A DNA stretch of 64,000 bases from Siphonobacter sp. SORGH_AS_0500 (GTDB lineage Bacteria; Bacteroidota; Bacteroidia; Cytophagales; Spirosomataceae), in the NCBI RefSeq assembly GCF_002838835.1, contig NZ_NHPP01000005.1, positions 248,001 through 312,000 of the forward strand, written 5' to 3'. The translations under genes were made by a program, and so were the position numbers. Shown here piece after piece: positions 50,438 through 60,276 of this stretch (positions within the stretch are counted from its first letter, which is position 1; every line of letters begins with the position of its first letter). The notes beneath the pieces are model-generated. The model was not told where the DNA came from. It ran no database searches and was given only the letters and a program-made list of their open reading frames with translations.

Positions 50438-51286
50438 CTACATCCGATACGTACGGATATACTGACTTGGGGGCATGCCCACGATTTCTTTGAACTGACG
50501 ATTAAAATTGGACATATTGGTGTACCCACAGGATTCCGCAATCTGACTCATGGGGTCCTTCGATTCCCGCAGTAAGCGACAGGCATTTTCGATTCGGATT
50601 TCATTCAGTAAATGCGAAAAGGTTTTGCGAGTATGCTGACGGAAAAAGCGACAAAAAGCTCCCGGCGTGAGATTGGCTACATTGGCTACGTCTTCCAGCG
50701 AAATGGACGAAGCGTAGTTTTGTAATAAATAAGAAAATACCCGTTCAAGGCGGTAATGGTCGTCTGGACGACTGGGACGCTCGTAAGCCGTTCTCGATAA
50801 AACCTCGCGACCTTCTTCATTTACAAGTTTATCTAGTACTTTTAATAAAAAGAGGAACTGGTGAAAAGGCCGCTGTTGCGAGAGCTGCCGGAATTCATCA
50901 ATAATTGGATCATTTTCCTGACAACGCAGACGAACCCCCTGTTTGGCCTCTGAAAGTAACTGCCGCAAATGGCTTACTTCGGGAAATTCCAGCCAGTGTT
51001 GTTCCAGCGAGTCGTTCATGAAAAACATCGTAGTCGAGGTAGCTCGCTCGTGCGAGTCACTGCTGCGAAGCACGTGGGGCAGGTTGCTCCCAAATAATAG
51101 TAAATCGAGCGGTTGGAACCGGTCAATTCGGTCTCCGGCAATGAGTGTGCCTTCGCCTCGTTCGATCAGGGTTAACTGAACTTCGGGGTGGAAGTGTAAC
51201 TGAGCATAAAAGGTAGGACCATCGTCAATTTGAACTCGGAATGACCGCTGGTCCACGCTGGGTACCCGGAACAGTAGTGGTTTCAT
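50438..51286 (-). CDS. AraC-family transcriptional regulator of the hydroxyproline operon
   Basis: Protein of 282 residues. The N-terminal cupin-like domain (QLHFHPEVQLTLIERGEGTL, DLLLFGSNLPHVL) would bind the inducer. The C-terminal AraC domain has two helix-turn-helix units: SISLEDVANVANLTPGAFC and SQIAESCGYTNMSNFNRQFK, then GMPPSQYIRTYR. It is divergent from the hydroxyproline operon across a 150-nt gap, the usual place for a pathway-specific activator. The inducer is probably hydroxyproline or an intermediate, by inference. Confidence 0.93.
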   Translation of the reverse strand: MKPLLFRVPSVDQRSFRVQIDDGPTFYAQLHFHPEVQLTLIERGEGTLIAGDRIDRFQPLDLLLFGSNLPHVLRSSDSHERATSTTMFFMNDSLEQHWLEFPEVSHLRQLLSEAKQGVRLRCQENDPIIDEFRQLSQQRPFHQFLFLLKVLDKLVNEEGREVLSRTAYERPSRPDDHYRLERVFSYLLQNYASSISLEDVANVANLTPGAFCRFFRQHTRKTFSHLLNEIRIENACRLLRESKDPMSQIAESCGYTNMSNFNRQFKEIVGMPPSQYIRTYRM

Positions 51287-51436
51287 AGAGGTAAGAATAA
51301 TACATTTTTGGTATATAATCTTATTGACGGTATAAAACTAGTGAAAAAAGTATTAAAGGCAATCAAATATTGAGAATAACCTTTCCCTCAAGTTTCCGAC
51401 CTTTGACTAAATCAATCACCAGAAAAACTAACGCTC

Positions 51437-52348
51437 ATGAACACTATCGTTACCTGGCAAGGTGTGTATCCAGCCATGCTTACCCCATTCACTGCTGAAG
51501 ATACCCTGGACCTGCCTTTATTCCAGAAAAATATAATTGCTCAGATGAAAGCCGGTATTACCGGAATCATCATTGGTGGCTCGCTGGGTGAAGCCAGTAC
51601 GCTTACTCCCGAAGAAAAGCTGGAATTACTGGCTTCAGCTTTGGAAATAACTCAGGGACAAATTCCTGTTATTGTTAACATTGCTGAGCAGGCTACTCGC
51701 GAAGCCGTAGCACGGGCGAAAGAAGCAGAAGCAAACGGAGCCGACGGTTTGATGTTGTTACCTCCGATGCGTTATTACTCAGACGCACGCGAAACAGTTG
51801 AGTATTTCAAAGCCGTGGCTCAGGCAACGTCATTACCCATCATGATTTACAACAATCCCGTGGATTACAAAATCATGACGACGATTGCGATGTTCCAGGA
51901 ATTGTCAGAATGCCCTAACATTCAGGCTGTTAAAGAATCAACTCGCGACCTGACGAACATCGTTCGGATGCGTAATGCTTTCGGTGATCGCTTCAAAATC
52001 ATGGGTGGTGTGGATACCTTAATCATGGAAGCCGTAGTATTAGGTGCGGATGGTCTGGTAGGAGGTTTAGTGGATGCCTTCCCTGAAGAAACGGTAGCCT
52101 TATTCAATCTGACTCAACAGGGACAACTGGCCGAAGCTCTGGAAATTTACAAATGGTTCATGCCATTACTCGAACTGGACATTCACCCCAAACTGGTTCA
52201 AAATATTAAATTAGCTGCTACAGCAACGGGTATTGCTTCAGAATACGTTCGGGCTCCCCGTTTACCTTTAATCGGTGAAGAGCGTGCTCATGTGCAGGCA
52301 ATTATCGACAAGGCACTGGCAACTCGCCCCGTATTAACCCCCGCCTAA
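51437..52348 (+). CDS. DapA-family deaminase, probably 1-pyrroline-4-hydroxy-2-carboxylate deaminase
   Basis: Protein of 303 residues of the DHDPS/N-acetylneuraminate lyase family. It has the Schiff-base Lys166 in IQAVKEST, catalytic Tyr138 in PIMIYNNPVDY, and the start GVYPAMLTPFTAED with GGSLGEASTLTPEE. Beside a hydroxyproline epimerase, an FAD amino acid oxidase and an aldehyde dehydrogenase, the likely reaction is conversion of 1-pyrroline-4-hydroxy-2-carboxylate to alpha-ketoglutarate semialdehyde and ammonia. The YNNP motif rather than YNVP fits this branch. It is first in the operon. Confidence 0.88.
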   Translation: MNTIVTWQGVYPAMLTPFTAEDTLDLPLFQKNIIAQMKAGITGIIIGGSLGEASTLTPEEKLELLASALEITQGQIPVIVNIAEQATREAVARAKEAEANGADGLMLLPPMRYYSDARETVEYFKAVAQATSLPIMIYNNPVDYKIMTTIAMFQELSECPNIQAVKESTRDLTNIVRMRNAFGDRFKIMGGVDTLIMEAVVLGADGLVGGLVDAFPEETVALFNLTQQGQLAEALEIYKWFMPLLELDIHPKLVQNIKLAATATGIASEYVRAPRLPLIGEERAHVQAIIDKALATRPVLTPA

Positions 52349-52382
52349 TTTCTTTTTCTGAGTTTATTAATCGAGTGAATTC

Positions 52383-53390
52383 ATGTCTACAGCGTATCAT
52401 TTTTTTTGTATTGATGCTCACACCTGCGGCAATCCGGTTCGGGTGGTAACAGGGGGAAGTATTCCCTTTTTGCAGGGAAATTCCATGAGCGAAAAGCGGC
52501 AGCATTTTCTGCGTGAGTACGACTGGATTCGCAAAGGACTGATGTTTGAGCCCCGGGGCCATGATATGATGTCGGGAAGTATACTTTATCCGCCCATCGA
52601 TCCGGCCAACGACGCAGGCGTACTTTTCATTGAGACTTCGGGTTGCCTGCCCATGTGCGGTCACGGAACCATTGGTACGGTAACGGTAGCCATTGAGCAA
52701 AACCTAATTACGCCGAAAACCCCCGGCGTACTCAATCTGGAAGTACCCGCTGGCCTCGTACGGGCCGAGTACGTCATGGACGGTCGTAAAGTAACTTCGG
52801 TGAAAATTACCAACATCAAGTCTTATCTGGCGGCTGAAAACCTGACGGTAGAGTGTCCGGATTTAGGAGAATTAACCGTTGATGTAGCCTACGGAGGAAA
52901 CTTCTACGCCATTGTGGACGTACAGGAAAACTTCCCCGGACTCGAACACTTCAGTGCCGATCAGCTCGTGAGCTGGTCGCGGGTATTACGGAAACAACTG
53001 AATGAAAAGTATAGCTTCGTTCACCCGGAAAATGATACCATTCGCGGATTGAGCCATTTACTCTGGACGGGAAAAACCATTCAGGAAAGCTCAACCGCCC
53101 GCAATGCCGTTTTTTACGGCGATAAAGCCATTGACCGCTCTCCCTGTGGCACGGGTACATCCGCCCGGATGGCTCAGTGGTATGCCAAAGGAAAGCTGAA
53201 GTCTGGCGATGTCTTCGTGCATGAAAGCATCATTGGTTCCATTTTTAACGGACGTATCGAAGCCGAAACCCAGTTGGGCGATCACCCGGCTATCGTGCCG
53301 AGCATTGAAGGCTGGGCGAGAATTCACGGATACAATCACCTCATTATTGATGAAGACGATCCTTACGGATTTGGTTTTCAGGTTATTTAA
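52383..53390 (+). CDS. 4-hydroxyproline 2-epimerase (proline racemase family)
   Basis: Protein of 335 residues that inverts trans-4-hydroxy-L-proline to cis-4-hydroxy-D-proline. The two catalytic cysteines are present: Cys92 in CLPMCGHGTIG and Cys255 in IDRSPCGTGTSARMAQ. The start (FFCIDAHTCGNPVRVV) and EPRGHDMMSGSILYPP are typical of the family. Having both Cys residues excludes the dehydratase branch, where one is replaced by Thr. It follows the deaminase gene by 34 nt and precedes the oxidase by 24 nt. Confidence 0.95.
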   Translation: MSTAYHFFCIDAHTCGNPVRVVTGGSIPFLQGNSMSEKRQHFLREYDWIRKGLMFEPRGHDMMSGSILYPPIDPANDAGVLFIETSGCLPMCGHGTIGTVTVAIEQNLITPKTPGVLNLEVPAGLVRAEYVMDGRKVTSVKITNIKSYLAAENLTVECPDLGELTVDVAYGGNFYAIVDVQENFPGLEHFSADQLVSWSRVLRKQLNEKYSFVHPENDTIRGLSHLLWTGKTIQESSTARNAVFYGDKAIDRSPCGTGTSARMAQWYAKGKLKSGDVFVHESIIGSIFNGRIEAETQLGDHPAIVPSIEGWARIHGYNHLIIDEDDPYGFGFQVI

Positions 53391-53414
53391 CCACCAAAAT
53401 CAGGCCATACGCGT

Positions 53415-54656
53415 ATGAAACACGTTGGAATTGTGGGAGGCGGCATCATTGGTCTAAGTTCGGCCTATTACCTGCAACAGGCAGGTTATCAGGTGACGAT
53501 TTTCGATCAGACGGTCATTGCCGATGGATGTTCCTACGGCAATGCCGGGATGATCGTTCCCAGCCATATTATTCCGCTGGCCCAGCCCGGCATGATTGCC
53601 AAGGGGTTACGCTGGATGCTGGATTCAAAAAGTCCTTTTTACGTCAAACCCCGGCTCAATGCCGATCTGATGAAATGGGGCTGGCTGTTTTACAAGCACT
53701 CCACCGAGAAGCACGTCGAAGCATCCATTCCGGCACTGCGGGACATCAGTCTGCTAAGCAAGACTTTGTATCAGCAAATGGCTGATACACTGGACATGGG
53801 CTGGCACGAGCGGGGCTTATTAATGCTTTTCAAAACGCCTTCGGCTGCTCACGAAATGCAGCATGAAGCCGATGTGGCAAATGCCGCCGGTATTGAGGCT
53901 CAGTTACTAAACCCCGATCAGGTGCAGTCACTGGAGCCGGATGTTCGGGTGACAGTGGCGGGTGCAGTGTATTACCCTGGTGATGCTCAGGTTGTTCCAA
54001 CGCAGGTCATGTCTTCGCTCATTACCCACCTGAAACAATCGGGCGTTACGTTTAAGGAAGCCAAAGAGGTAACAGGTTTTACGAGACAGGGGTCACGGGT
54101 GACGGCTATTGAAACGACAGCAGGGGCTTTCCCGGTGGATGAAGTTGTGATTGCCGGAGGAGCCTGGTCTTCTGAAATCGTCAAGCAATTACAGTTGTCT
54201 TTACCCTTGCAGGGTGGCAAAGGCTATAGTTTCATGTTGAAAGACGTGAAGCAGAACGTACGGGTTCCGGCGATTATGCTGGAAGCTCGGGCCACAGCTA
54301 CGCCAATGGGGGGAGATTTACGTTTCGCAGGAACCATGGAAATTGCTGGAACAGACATGAGTGTCAACATGAATCGGGTGCAGGGTATTGCTGAATCTAT
54401 TAATCAGTATTATCCAGATATTCCGGTTCAGTTACCCGCTAAAAATCAGGTCTGGAAAGGATTACGTCCGTGTTCGCCTGATGGGTTACCCTACCTCGGT
54501 CGATTGAATAACTACGAAAACGTAGTAATTGCGACCGGGCATGGCATGATGGGACTCAGCCTCGGCCCTGCTACAGGAAAACTGGTGGCAGAAGTAATTG
54601 CCGATCAGCCCCTTAGCATGAGCCTTACTGCATTTGCCCCGAATCGATTTGATTAA
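53415..54656 (+). CDS. FAD-dependent D-amino acid (cis-4-hydroxy-D-proline) oxidase/dehydrogenase
   Basis: Protein of 413 residues of the DAO family. It has the FAD-binding GxGxxG in VGIVGGGIIGLSSAYYL, the DGCSYGNAGMIVPSH motif typical of DadA-like enzymes, and VWKGLRPCSPDGLPYLGR with ATGHGMMGLSLGPATG near the end. In this operon it should oxidise cis-4-hydroxy-D-proline to 1-pyrroline-4-hydroxy-2-carboxylate. It is cytoplasmic or membrane-associated. The assignment among DadA-like enzymes rests on the neighbours. Confidence 0.92.
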   Translation: MKHVGIVGGGIIGLSSAYYLQQAGYQVTIFDQTVIADGCSYGNAGMIVPSHIIPLAQPGMIAKGLRWMLDSKSPFYVKPRLNADLMKWGWLFYKHSTEKHVEASIPALRDISLLSKTLYQQMADTLDMGWHERGLLMLFKTPSAAHEMQHEADVANAAGIEAQLLNPDQVQSLEPDVRVTVAGAVYYPGDAQVVPTQVMSSLITHLKQSGVTFKEAKEVTGFTRQGSRVTAIETTAGAFPVDEVVIAGGAWSSEIVKQLQLSLPLQGGKGYSFMLKDVKQNVRVPAIMLEARATATPMGGDLRFAGTMEIAGTDMSVNMNRVQGIAESINQYYPDIPVQLPAKNQVWKGLRPCSPDGLPYLGRLNNYENVVIATGHGMMGLSLGPATGKLVAEVIADQPLSMSLTAFAPNRFD

Positions 54657-54682
54657 ATTTTCGTTTTACCTACCGAGCCTCT

Positions 54683-56944
54683 ATGCGTTATACCTTTCTT
54701 CTTCTGACCTTATTTTCCGTTCAGCAACTCTGTGCTCAGGGCACATTGGCTGATTATCAGCGAAGTCAGTCCCTAAAAAAACAGTGGACAGATAAAGCTT
54801 ATTATATTCCCCGGCAGACCAACTGGCAGGATAATAGCCAGCGATTAGTCTACACCATTCAGACCCCCAAAGGTCGGGAATATATTCAGGTGAACCGGAA
54901 AACGGGTAAGCGGGAACCCGCTTTTAATCAGGAAGAACTGGCTAAACAACTCAGTGCTCAGGTAGGTAAAACCATTTCCGCGTACGAGCTTTCACTCCAA
55001 AACTTAAAACCCACGGATAAGGGTTATTCCTTCGTGGCTGAAAATGTCCGCTGGACTCTTGAAGACGGACGATTACATAAAAAAGGGGAGGTTCCATCCG
55101 GTCGTTACTGGGGCGAGCGATGGGAAGAAGACGAAACCCGCCGAACGTATAGCCCTGACAGTAGCTTATCCGCAGCAATAAAGAACAGCAATGTTTACCT
55201 GCGGGACGAAAAAACAAAGAAGGAAACGCCATTGAGTTTCGACGGTTCGCCGGGGGATGCTTACAGTAGCGATCTTCGCTGGTCGCCAGACGGCAAGAAA
55301 CTGGCTGGAGTGAAGATTCGTAAACCAACCCCTCATCTCTTATACCTGATTCGTTCTTCGCCTGTCGATCAGCTACAGCCTAAACTGGAAACGCGGAATT
55401 ACCCCAAACCCGGTGATAATCTGGCTATTTCAGAGCCGGCTCTTTTCGACATTGCGTCAAAAAAACAATACCGGATTTCGATGGATTTGATTGCCCAGCA
55501 ATACGATTTATCGCGTCCGCACTGGCGAAAAGATAGTAAGAGTTTTACGCTTGAATACAATCAGCGGGGGCATCAGGTTTATCGTGTGCTGGATGTGAAC
55601 GCAGAAAATGGAGCCATCCGGCCTGTTATCGAAGAAAAATGTAAAACCTTTTTCAGTTACAGTGGCAAACGATTCCGTCAGGATGTTTCCGACGAAAAAG
55701 AAATCATCTGGGCTTCCGAACGGGATGGATGGAATCATTTATACCTCTATGATGCCGCCACTGGTCAGGTTAAAAATCAGATTACGAAAGGGGACTGGGT
55801 TGTTCGTAGAGTAATGAATGTGGATGATAAAACCCGCACCATTCTGTTCGCTGCCAGCGGCATGAATGCCGGAGAAGATCCCTATTACCTGCATTATTAC
55901 CAAATTAATTTTGATGGTTCAGGACTGAAAAGTCTGACGCCCGAACTGGCTAATCACGAAGTTACCTTTTCGGATGATTACGAAAGCTTCATTGACACAT
56001 ATTCCCGAATTAATCAGGCTCCAGTCACTGTGCTGCGGAGCAGTAAAGACGGCTCGATTATTTCGACTTTAGAAAAAGCTGATCTTTCCGTTTGGGAAAA
56101 ATCGGGTTGGAAAGCACCCGAGCCCTTTGTGGCCAAAGGGCGTGACCAGCAAACAGACATTTATGGGATGATTATTCGTCCGACGAATTTCAATCCATCC
56201 CGCAAGTATCCGGTCATTGAAATGATCTATGCTGGCCCTCATGATTCCTTTGTTCCCAAGTCGTTTACGACGAATACGGCCTTGCATGAACTGGCCGAAT
56301 TAGGTTTTATTGTAGTGCAGATTGACGGTATGGGTACGTCCAATCGTTCCAAAGCCTTCCATGATGTGTGCTGGCAAAACCTGAAAGATGCCGGTTTCCC
56401 GGATCGGATTCTGTGGATGCAGGCGGCAGCTAAAAAGTACTCTTTTATGGACCTGGATCGGGTGGGTATTTACGGCACCTCGGCGGGCGGGCAGAGTTCG
56501 ACAGGAGCAGTTTTGTTTCACCCTGAATTCTACAAAGTTGCCGTTTCGTCCTGCGGTTGCCACGACAACCGGATGGATAAAATCTGGTGGAATGAGCAGT
56601 GGATGGGTTATCCCATTGGTCCGCATTATGCCGATTGTTCAAACGTCACTCACGCTGACCAATTGCAGGGAAATTTGATGCTGATTTTGGGTGAAATGGA
56701 CGATAACGTCGATCCCTCGTCAACCTATCAGTTGGCCGATGCTCTGATTAAGGCTAATAAAGAATTTCAGTTGGTAGTGGTGCCCAATATGGGCCATTCC
56801 TCGGGTGGTGAATACGGCGAACGTAAACGCCGGGACTTTTTTGTGCAGCATTTGCTTCACGTGCAGCCTCCCCACTGGAATGCAAAGGATACCACCGTGC
56901 CAGCACCTGAAAAATCCGCGAAAACGACTCGTCAACAGCGGTAG
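54683..56944 (+). CDS. Secreted S9-family dipeptidyl peptidase (DPP4-like)
   Basis: Protein of 753 residues with a signal peptide (LLLTLFSVQQLCAQG). An N-terminal beta-propeller (DLRWSPDGKKLAGVKIR, HWRKDSKSFTLEYNQRG, WASERDGWNHLYLYDAATG) is followed by an alpha/beta-hydrolase domain. The catalytic Ser is in VGIYGTSAGGQSS, Asp in LGEMDDNVDPSS and His in VPNMGHSSGGEYG. S9 enzymes release X-Pro dipeptides. In this operon, between the oxidase and a DUF885 protein, it would act in the periplasm on collagen-like peptides to release hydroxyproline. The role is inferred from context. Confidence 0.93.
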   Translation: MRYTFLLLTLFSVQQLCAQGTLADYQRSQSLKKQWTDKAYYIPRQTNWQDNSQRLVYTIQTPKGREYIQVNRKTGKREPAFNQEELAKQLSAQVGKTISAYELSLQNLKPTDKGYSFVAENVRWTLEDGRLHKKGEVPSGRYWGERWEEDETRRTYSPDSSLSAAIKNSNVYLRDEKTKKETPLSFDGSPGDAYSSDLRWSPDGKKLAGVKIRKPTPHLLYLIRSSPVDQLQPKLETRNYPKPGDNLAISEPALFDIASKKQYRISMDLIAQQYDLSRPHWRKDSKSFTLEYNQRGHQVYRVLDVNAENGAIRPVIEEKCKTFFSYSGKRFRQDVSDEKEIIWASERDGWNHLYLYDAATGQVKNQITKGDWVVRRVMNVDDKTRTILFAASGMNAGEDPYYLHYYQINFDGSGLKSLTPELANHEVTFSDDYESFIDTYSRINQAPVTVLRSSKDGSIISTLEKADLSVWEKSGWKAPEPFVAKGRDQQTDIYGMIIRPTNFNPSRKYPVIEMIYAGPHDSFVPKSFTTNTALHELAELGFIVVQIDGMGTSNRSKAFHDVCWQNLKDAGFPDRILWMQAAAKKYSFMDLDRVGIYGTSAGGQSSTGAVLFHPEFYKVAVSSCGCHDNRMDKIWWNEQWMGYPIGPHYADCSNVTHADQLQGNLMLILGEMDDNVDPSSTYQLADALIKANKEFQLVVVPNMGHSSGGEYGERKRRDFFVQHLLHVQPPHWNAKDTTVPAPEKSAKTTRQQR

Positions 56945-56974
56945 TTTTTTCTTACTCTTAACCATCCATAACCT

Positions 56975-58686
56975 ATGTCTCTGGCACGTTGTCTTCTGCT
57001 GATTGGCCTTTTGCTAAGTTTTTCAAGTAAGGCTCAAATGCCGACCGATCCTACGCAGTTGAGCCAGCATATTATCCAGTATGAAGCCGACAAAGGCAGT
57101 TTGCGTCGCTTTTACGTGATTGCGAATTCGCCTGAACGCCGCCAACGGCTAAAAGAACTGAATCAGCAGTATATCACCCGGTTAAATGCATTGAATTTTA
57201 AGCAGTTAACGCCTAATAATCAGGTGGATTACTTACTATTTCGCCGGGATCTGGAGGACGAGTTGCGTGAATATGCTACGGCAGAAAAAGAATCAGAGCA
57301 AATTAAAGACTGGTTTCCATTTGCCGAACCGATTTACGCACTGGAGAAAAAACGACGGAGAGGCATTTACCTGAACTCAGAAGAACTGGCCCGTGATTTT
57401 GAAAGCTGGACGACTCAGGTTGCCCAGGCTGAGAAGAAATTAGGGGAGATGAAAACAATGAATCCTCTGCTGGCGAGTCGGGCTGAGGAAACAACAAAAG
57501 GACTACAACAAGCCATTAGAAGCGTTTTTGAGTTTTACAATCAATACGATCCGATGTTCACATGGTGGATGGAAAAACCCTATCCGCGATTGAATGAACA
57601 ACTGGAGAAATTAACGAAATTCTTTCAGCCCAAAGGCCAGCTGGGTACAATGGCTAATGATGGCAGCGGTATCCAGGGTGTTGCGGTAGGTCGTGACGAG
57701 TTAATCCGTCAGTTAAAGCTTGAATACATCCCTTATTCGCCCGAAGAGTTACTGGCCATCGCTAATCAGGAATTTGCTTGGTGCGACAAGGAGTTACTGA
57801 AAGCCAGTAAGGAAATGGGCTTTGGCGAAAACTGGCGGGCGGCTCAGGAGAAAGTAAAGAACAGCTACGTTCCTGTGGGTAAACAACCCGAGTTAATTCT
57901 ACGATTGTATAACGAATCGGTTGATTTTCTCAAAAAACATGACCTGGTAACCATTCCACCGCTGGCCGAAGAAACCTGGCGAATGGGTATGATGGCGCCC
58001 GAGCGTCAACTGGTGAATCCCTTCTTTCTGGGCGGAGAACAAATCCTGATTTCCTACCCGACGGCGAGTATGGAACACGCCGATAAGCTGATGAGTATGC
58101 GGGGTAATAATCCCCATTTTTCCCGTTCGACGGTTCACCATGAACTCATCGCAGGTCATCACCTGCAACAGTTTATGAATAACCGCTTCGAGACGCATCG
58201 CCGTCGCTTTAACTCGCCATTCTGGATTGAAGGCTGGTCATTGTACTGGGAAATGGTACTTTGGGATAAGGGATTCCCGCAGTCACCCGAAGACAAAATC
58301 GGGATGCTGTTCTGGCGAATGCACCGCTGTGCCCGGATTATCTTTTCACTTAATTACCACCTCGGCAAATGGACGCCTCAACAGTGCATCAACTTTCTGG
58401 TAGATCGGGTAGGGCACGAGCGGGCGAATGCGAGGGGGAAGTTCGTCGTTCATTCATTGGAGGGTACGAACCGCTGTATCAATTGGCCTATATGGTGGGT
58501 GGTTTGCAGTTTGTAGCCCTGCGAAAAGAGCTGGTAGACAGCGGAAAAATGACGGACAAACAATTTCATGATTCTATATTGCAACTCAATCAATTGCCCG
58601 TTGAGTTAATTCGGGCTTTGCTTACAAAACAACCGCTTCAGCAGGATTTTAAAACTAGCTGGCGGTTTTATACGATTAATAAGTAA
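56975..58686 (+). CDS. DUF885 metallopeptidase-like protein, one frame break
   Basis: About 571 residues if one G is added to the run at 58434-58438, which joins HERANARG to EVRRSFIGGYEPLYQLAYM. It has a signal peptide (LLLIGLLLSFSSKAQ). The DUF885 domain shows SPEELLAIANQEFAWCDKEL, VHHELIAGHHLQQFMNNRF (an H-E-x-x-x-G-H-x-x-Q motif for metal binding), FNSPFWIEGWSLYWEMVLWD and IGMLFWRMHRCARI. DUF885 proteins are zinc peptidases by fold. It follows the DPP4-like gene by 30 nt and likely takes part in releasing proline or hydroxyproline from peptides. Confidence 0.9.
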
Positions 58687-58698
58687 TCATCTGAACTT

Positions 58699-60231
58699 AT
58701 GAACGAATCTGGTTTTCAGGCCATTAATCCCGCTACGGGCGAATTATTACCGGGCGTTTTTCAGGAATCTACGTCTCAGGAAATAAACGAAGCCGGACTT
58801 CGGGCGGCACAAGCTTTTGCCGAATACCGATTACTTTCCGGGTCAGCGAAAGCTGATTTTTTAGAAGAAATTGCCCGACAGATCGAAGCGTTGGGCGATG
58901 AGCTCTTACAACGGGCAAACGCCGAAACGGCTTTACCGCTAGCCCGTCTGACGGGAGAAAGAGGCCGTACAACGGGGCAGTTACGTCTGTTTGCCAGTTA
59001 CCTGCGGGAAGGTTCCTGGGTAGAAGCCCGCATTGATCCAGCCCTGCCTGAGCGTCAGCCCCTGCCTCGTCCTGATTTGCGGCAAATGCTGCGGCCACTC
59101 GGCCCGGTAGGTATTTTCGGAGCTAGTAACTTCCCTCTGGCGTTTTCCGTAGCGGGTGGCGATACCGCTTCGGCTCTGGCTGCGGGTTGCCCCGTCGTAG
59201 TGAAGGCTCACCCAGCCCATCCCGGCACGTCTGAACTGGTAGCTCAGGCCATTCATAAAGCGATTAAAGTAACGGGTGTTCCGAAAGATACGTTTCAGTT
59301 GATTCAGGGCCGTACCACGGCTACCGGATTAGATCTGGTTCGTCATCCTTCCATCAAAGCCATTGGCTTTACGGGATCGTTTCAGGGTGGTAAAGCTCTG
59401 TTCGATGCGGCCAATCAACGCCCCGAACCCATTCCGGTATACGCAGAAATGGGCAGTACGAACCCTGTGTTCTTTTTACCTCAAATCCTGAAACAGCAGG
59501 GAGCAACGTTAGCCCAGAATTACGTATCTTCCCTAACGCTGGGAACGGGACAGTTTTGCACCAATCCCGGCTTAAGTATTCTGCCTATATCAGAAGATTC
59601 GCAGGCGTTTATTCAGGCCGCTCAGGAGTCCCTAACTACACTTTCGCCCACGGCCATGCTAACGCAGGGCATTCAAAAGGCTTTTGCTCAGGGAATCACT
59701 AAATTAAAAGAGCAGGCTAACGTAGAGGTTGTTGCCGAAGCTCAGGAGCTGGAAGGCTTCGCAGCAGGTCGTCCGGTGTTACTGAAAAGTTCGGTAACGG
59801 CTTTGCTGGCTAATCCTTTACTGGCTCACGAAGTGTTTGGGCCGAGCAGTATTATTGTGCAGGCTGAAACCAGTGAAGAGTTACTACAGGTAGCACGTTC
59901 GTTGGAAGGTCACCTAACGGCTACGGTGTTTGGTACTGAAGAGGAGTTACTGGCCAATGCCGAGTTATTATCCGAGCTGGAACAGAAAGTAGGTCGATTA
60001 ATTATTAATGCCTTCCCAACGGGCGTAGAAGTAAGCCACGCCATGCAACACGGGGGGCCTTACCCCGCTACAACGGATTCACGGAGCACTTCCGTAGGTA
60101 CGAATGCCATCAAGCGTTTTGCCCGTCCGGTGTGTTACCAGGGTTTTCCGCAAGGACTTTTACCCGATGAATTAAAAGATAGTAATCCGCTGAATATCTT
60201 CCGTTTAGTGGACGGTGCCTTTCAAAAATAA
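58699..60231 (+). CDS. Aldehyde dehydrogenase, probably alpha-ketoglutarate semialdehyde dehydrogenase
   Basis: Protein of 510 residues with the ALDH fold. Substrate-binding segment FGASNFPLAFSVAGGD, VKAHPAHPGTSELV, NAD(P) region FTGSFQGGKALF, general base Glu in YAEMGSTNPVFF and nucleophile Cys in TGQFCTNPGL. The GQFCTNPG pattern and AEMGSTNPVF fit the NADP-dependent alpha-ketoglutarate semialdehyde branch. It completes the hydroxyproline pathway to alpha-ketoglutarate. It starts 12 nt after the DUF885 gene, so is in the same operon. Confidence 0.93.
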   Translation: MNESGFQAINPATGELLPGVFQESTSQEINEAGLRAAQAFAEYRLLSGSAKADFLEEIARQIEALGDELLQRANAETALPLARLTGERGRTTGQLRLFASYLREGSWVEARIDPALPERQPLPRPDLRQMLRPLGPVGIFGASNFPLAFSVAGGDTASALAAGCPVVVKAHPAHPGTSELVAQAIHKAIKVTGVPKDTFQLIQGRTTATGLDLVRHPSIKAIGFTGSFQGGKALFDAANQRPEPIPVYAEMGSTNPVFFLPQILKQQGATLAQNYVSSLTLGTGQFCTNPGLSILPISEDSQAFIQAAQESLTTLSPTAMLTQGIQKAFAQGITKLKEQANVEVVAEAQELEGFAAGRPVLLKSSVTALLANPLLAHEVFGPSSIIVQAETSEELLQVARSLEGHLTATVFGTEEELLANAELLSELEQKVGRLIINAFPTGVEVSHAMQHGGPYPATTDSRSTSVGTNAIKRFARPVCYQGFPQGLLPDELKDSNPLNIFRLVDGAFQK

Positions 60232-60236
60232 AAACG

Positions 60237-60266
60237 GTCTTCCGGGGAAATCCTAACCCGGAAGAC
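60237..60266 (+). terminator. Hairpin after the aldehyde dehydrogenase gene
   Basis: GTCTTCCGGG and CCCGGAAGAC form a perfect 10-bp stem with a 10-nt loop, between the dehydrogenase stop and the next start 10 nt further. No T-run follows, so it may attenuate rather than fully stop the operon. Confidence 0.55.
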
Positions 60267-60276
60267 TTCCCCCCTT

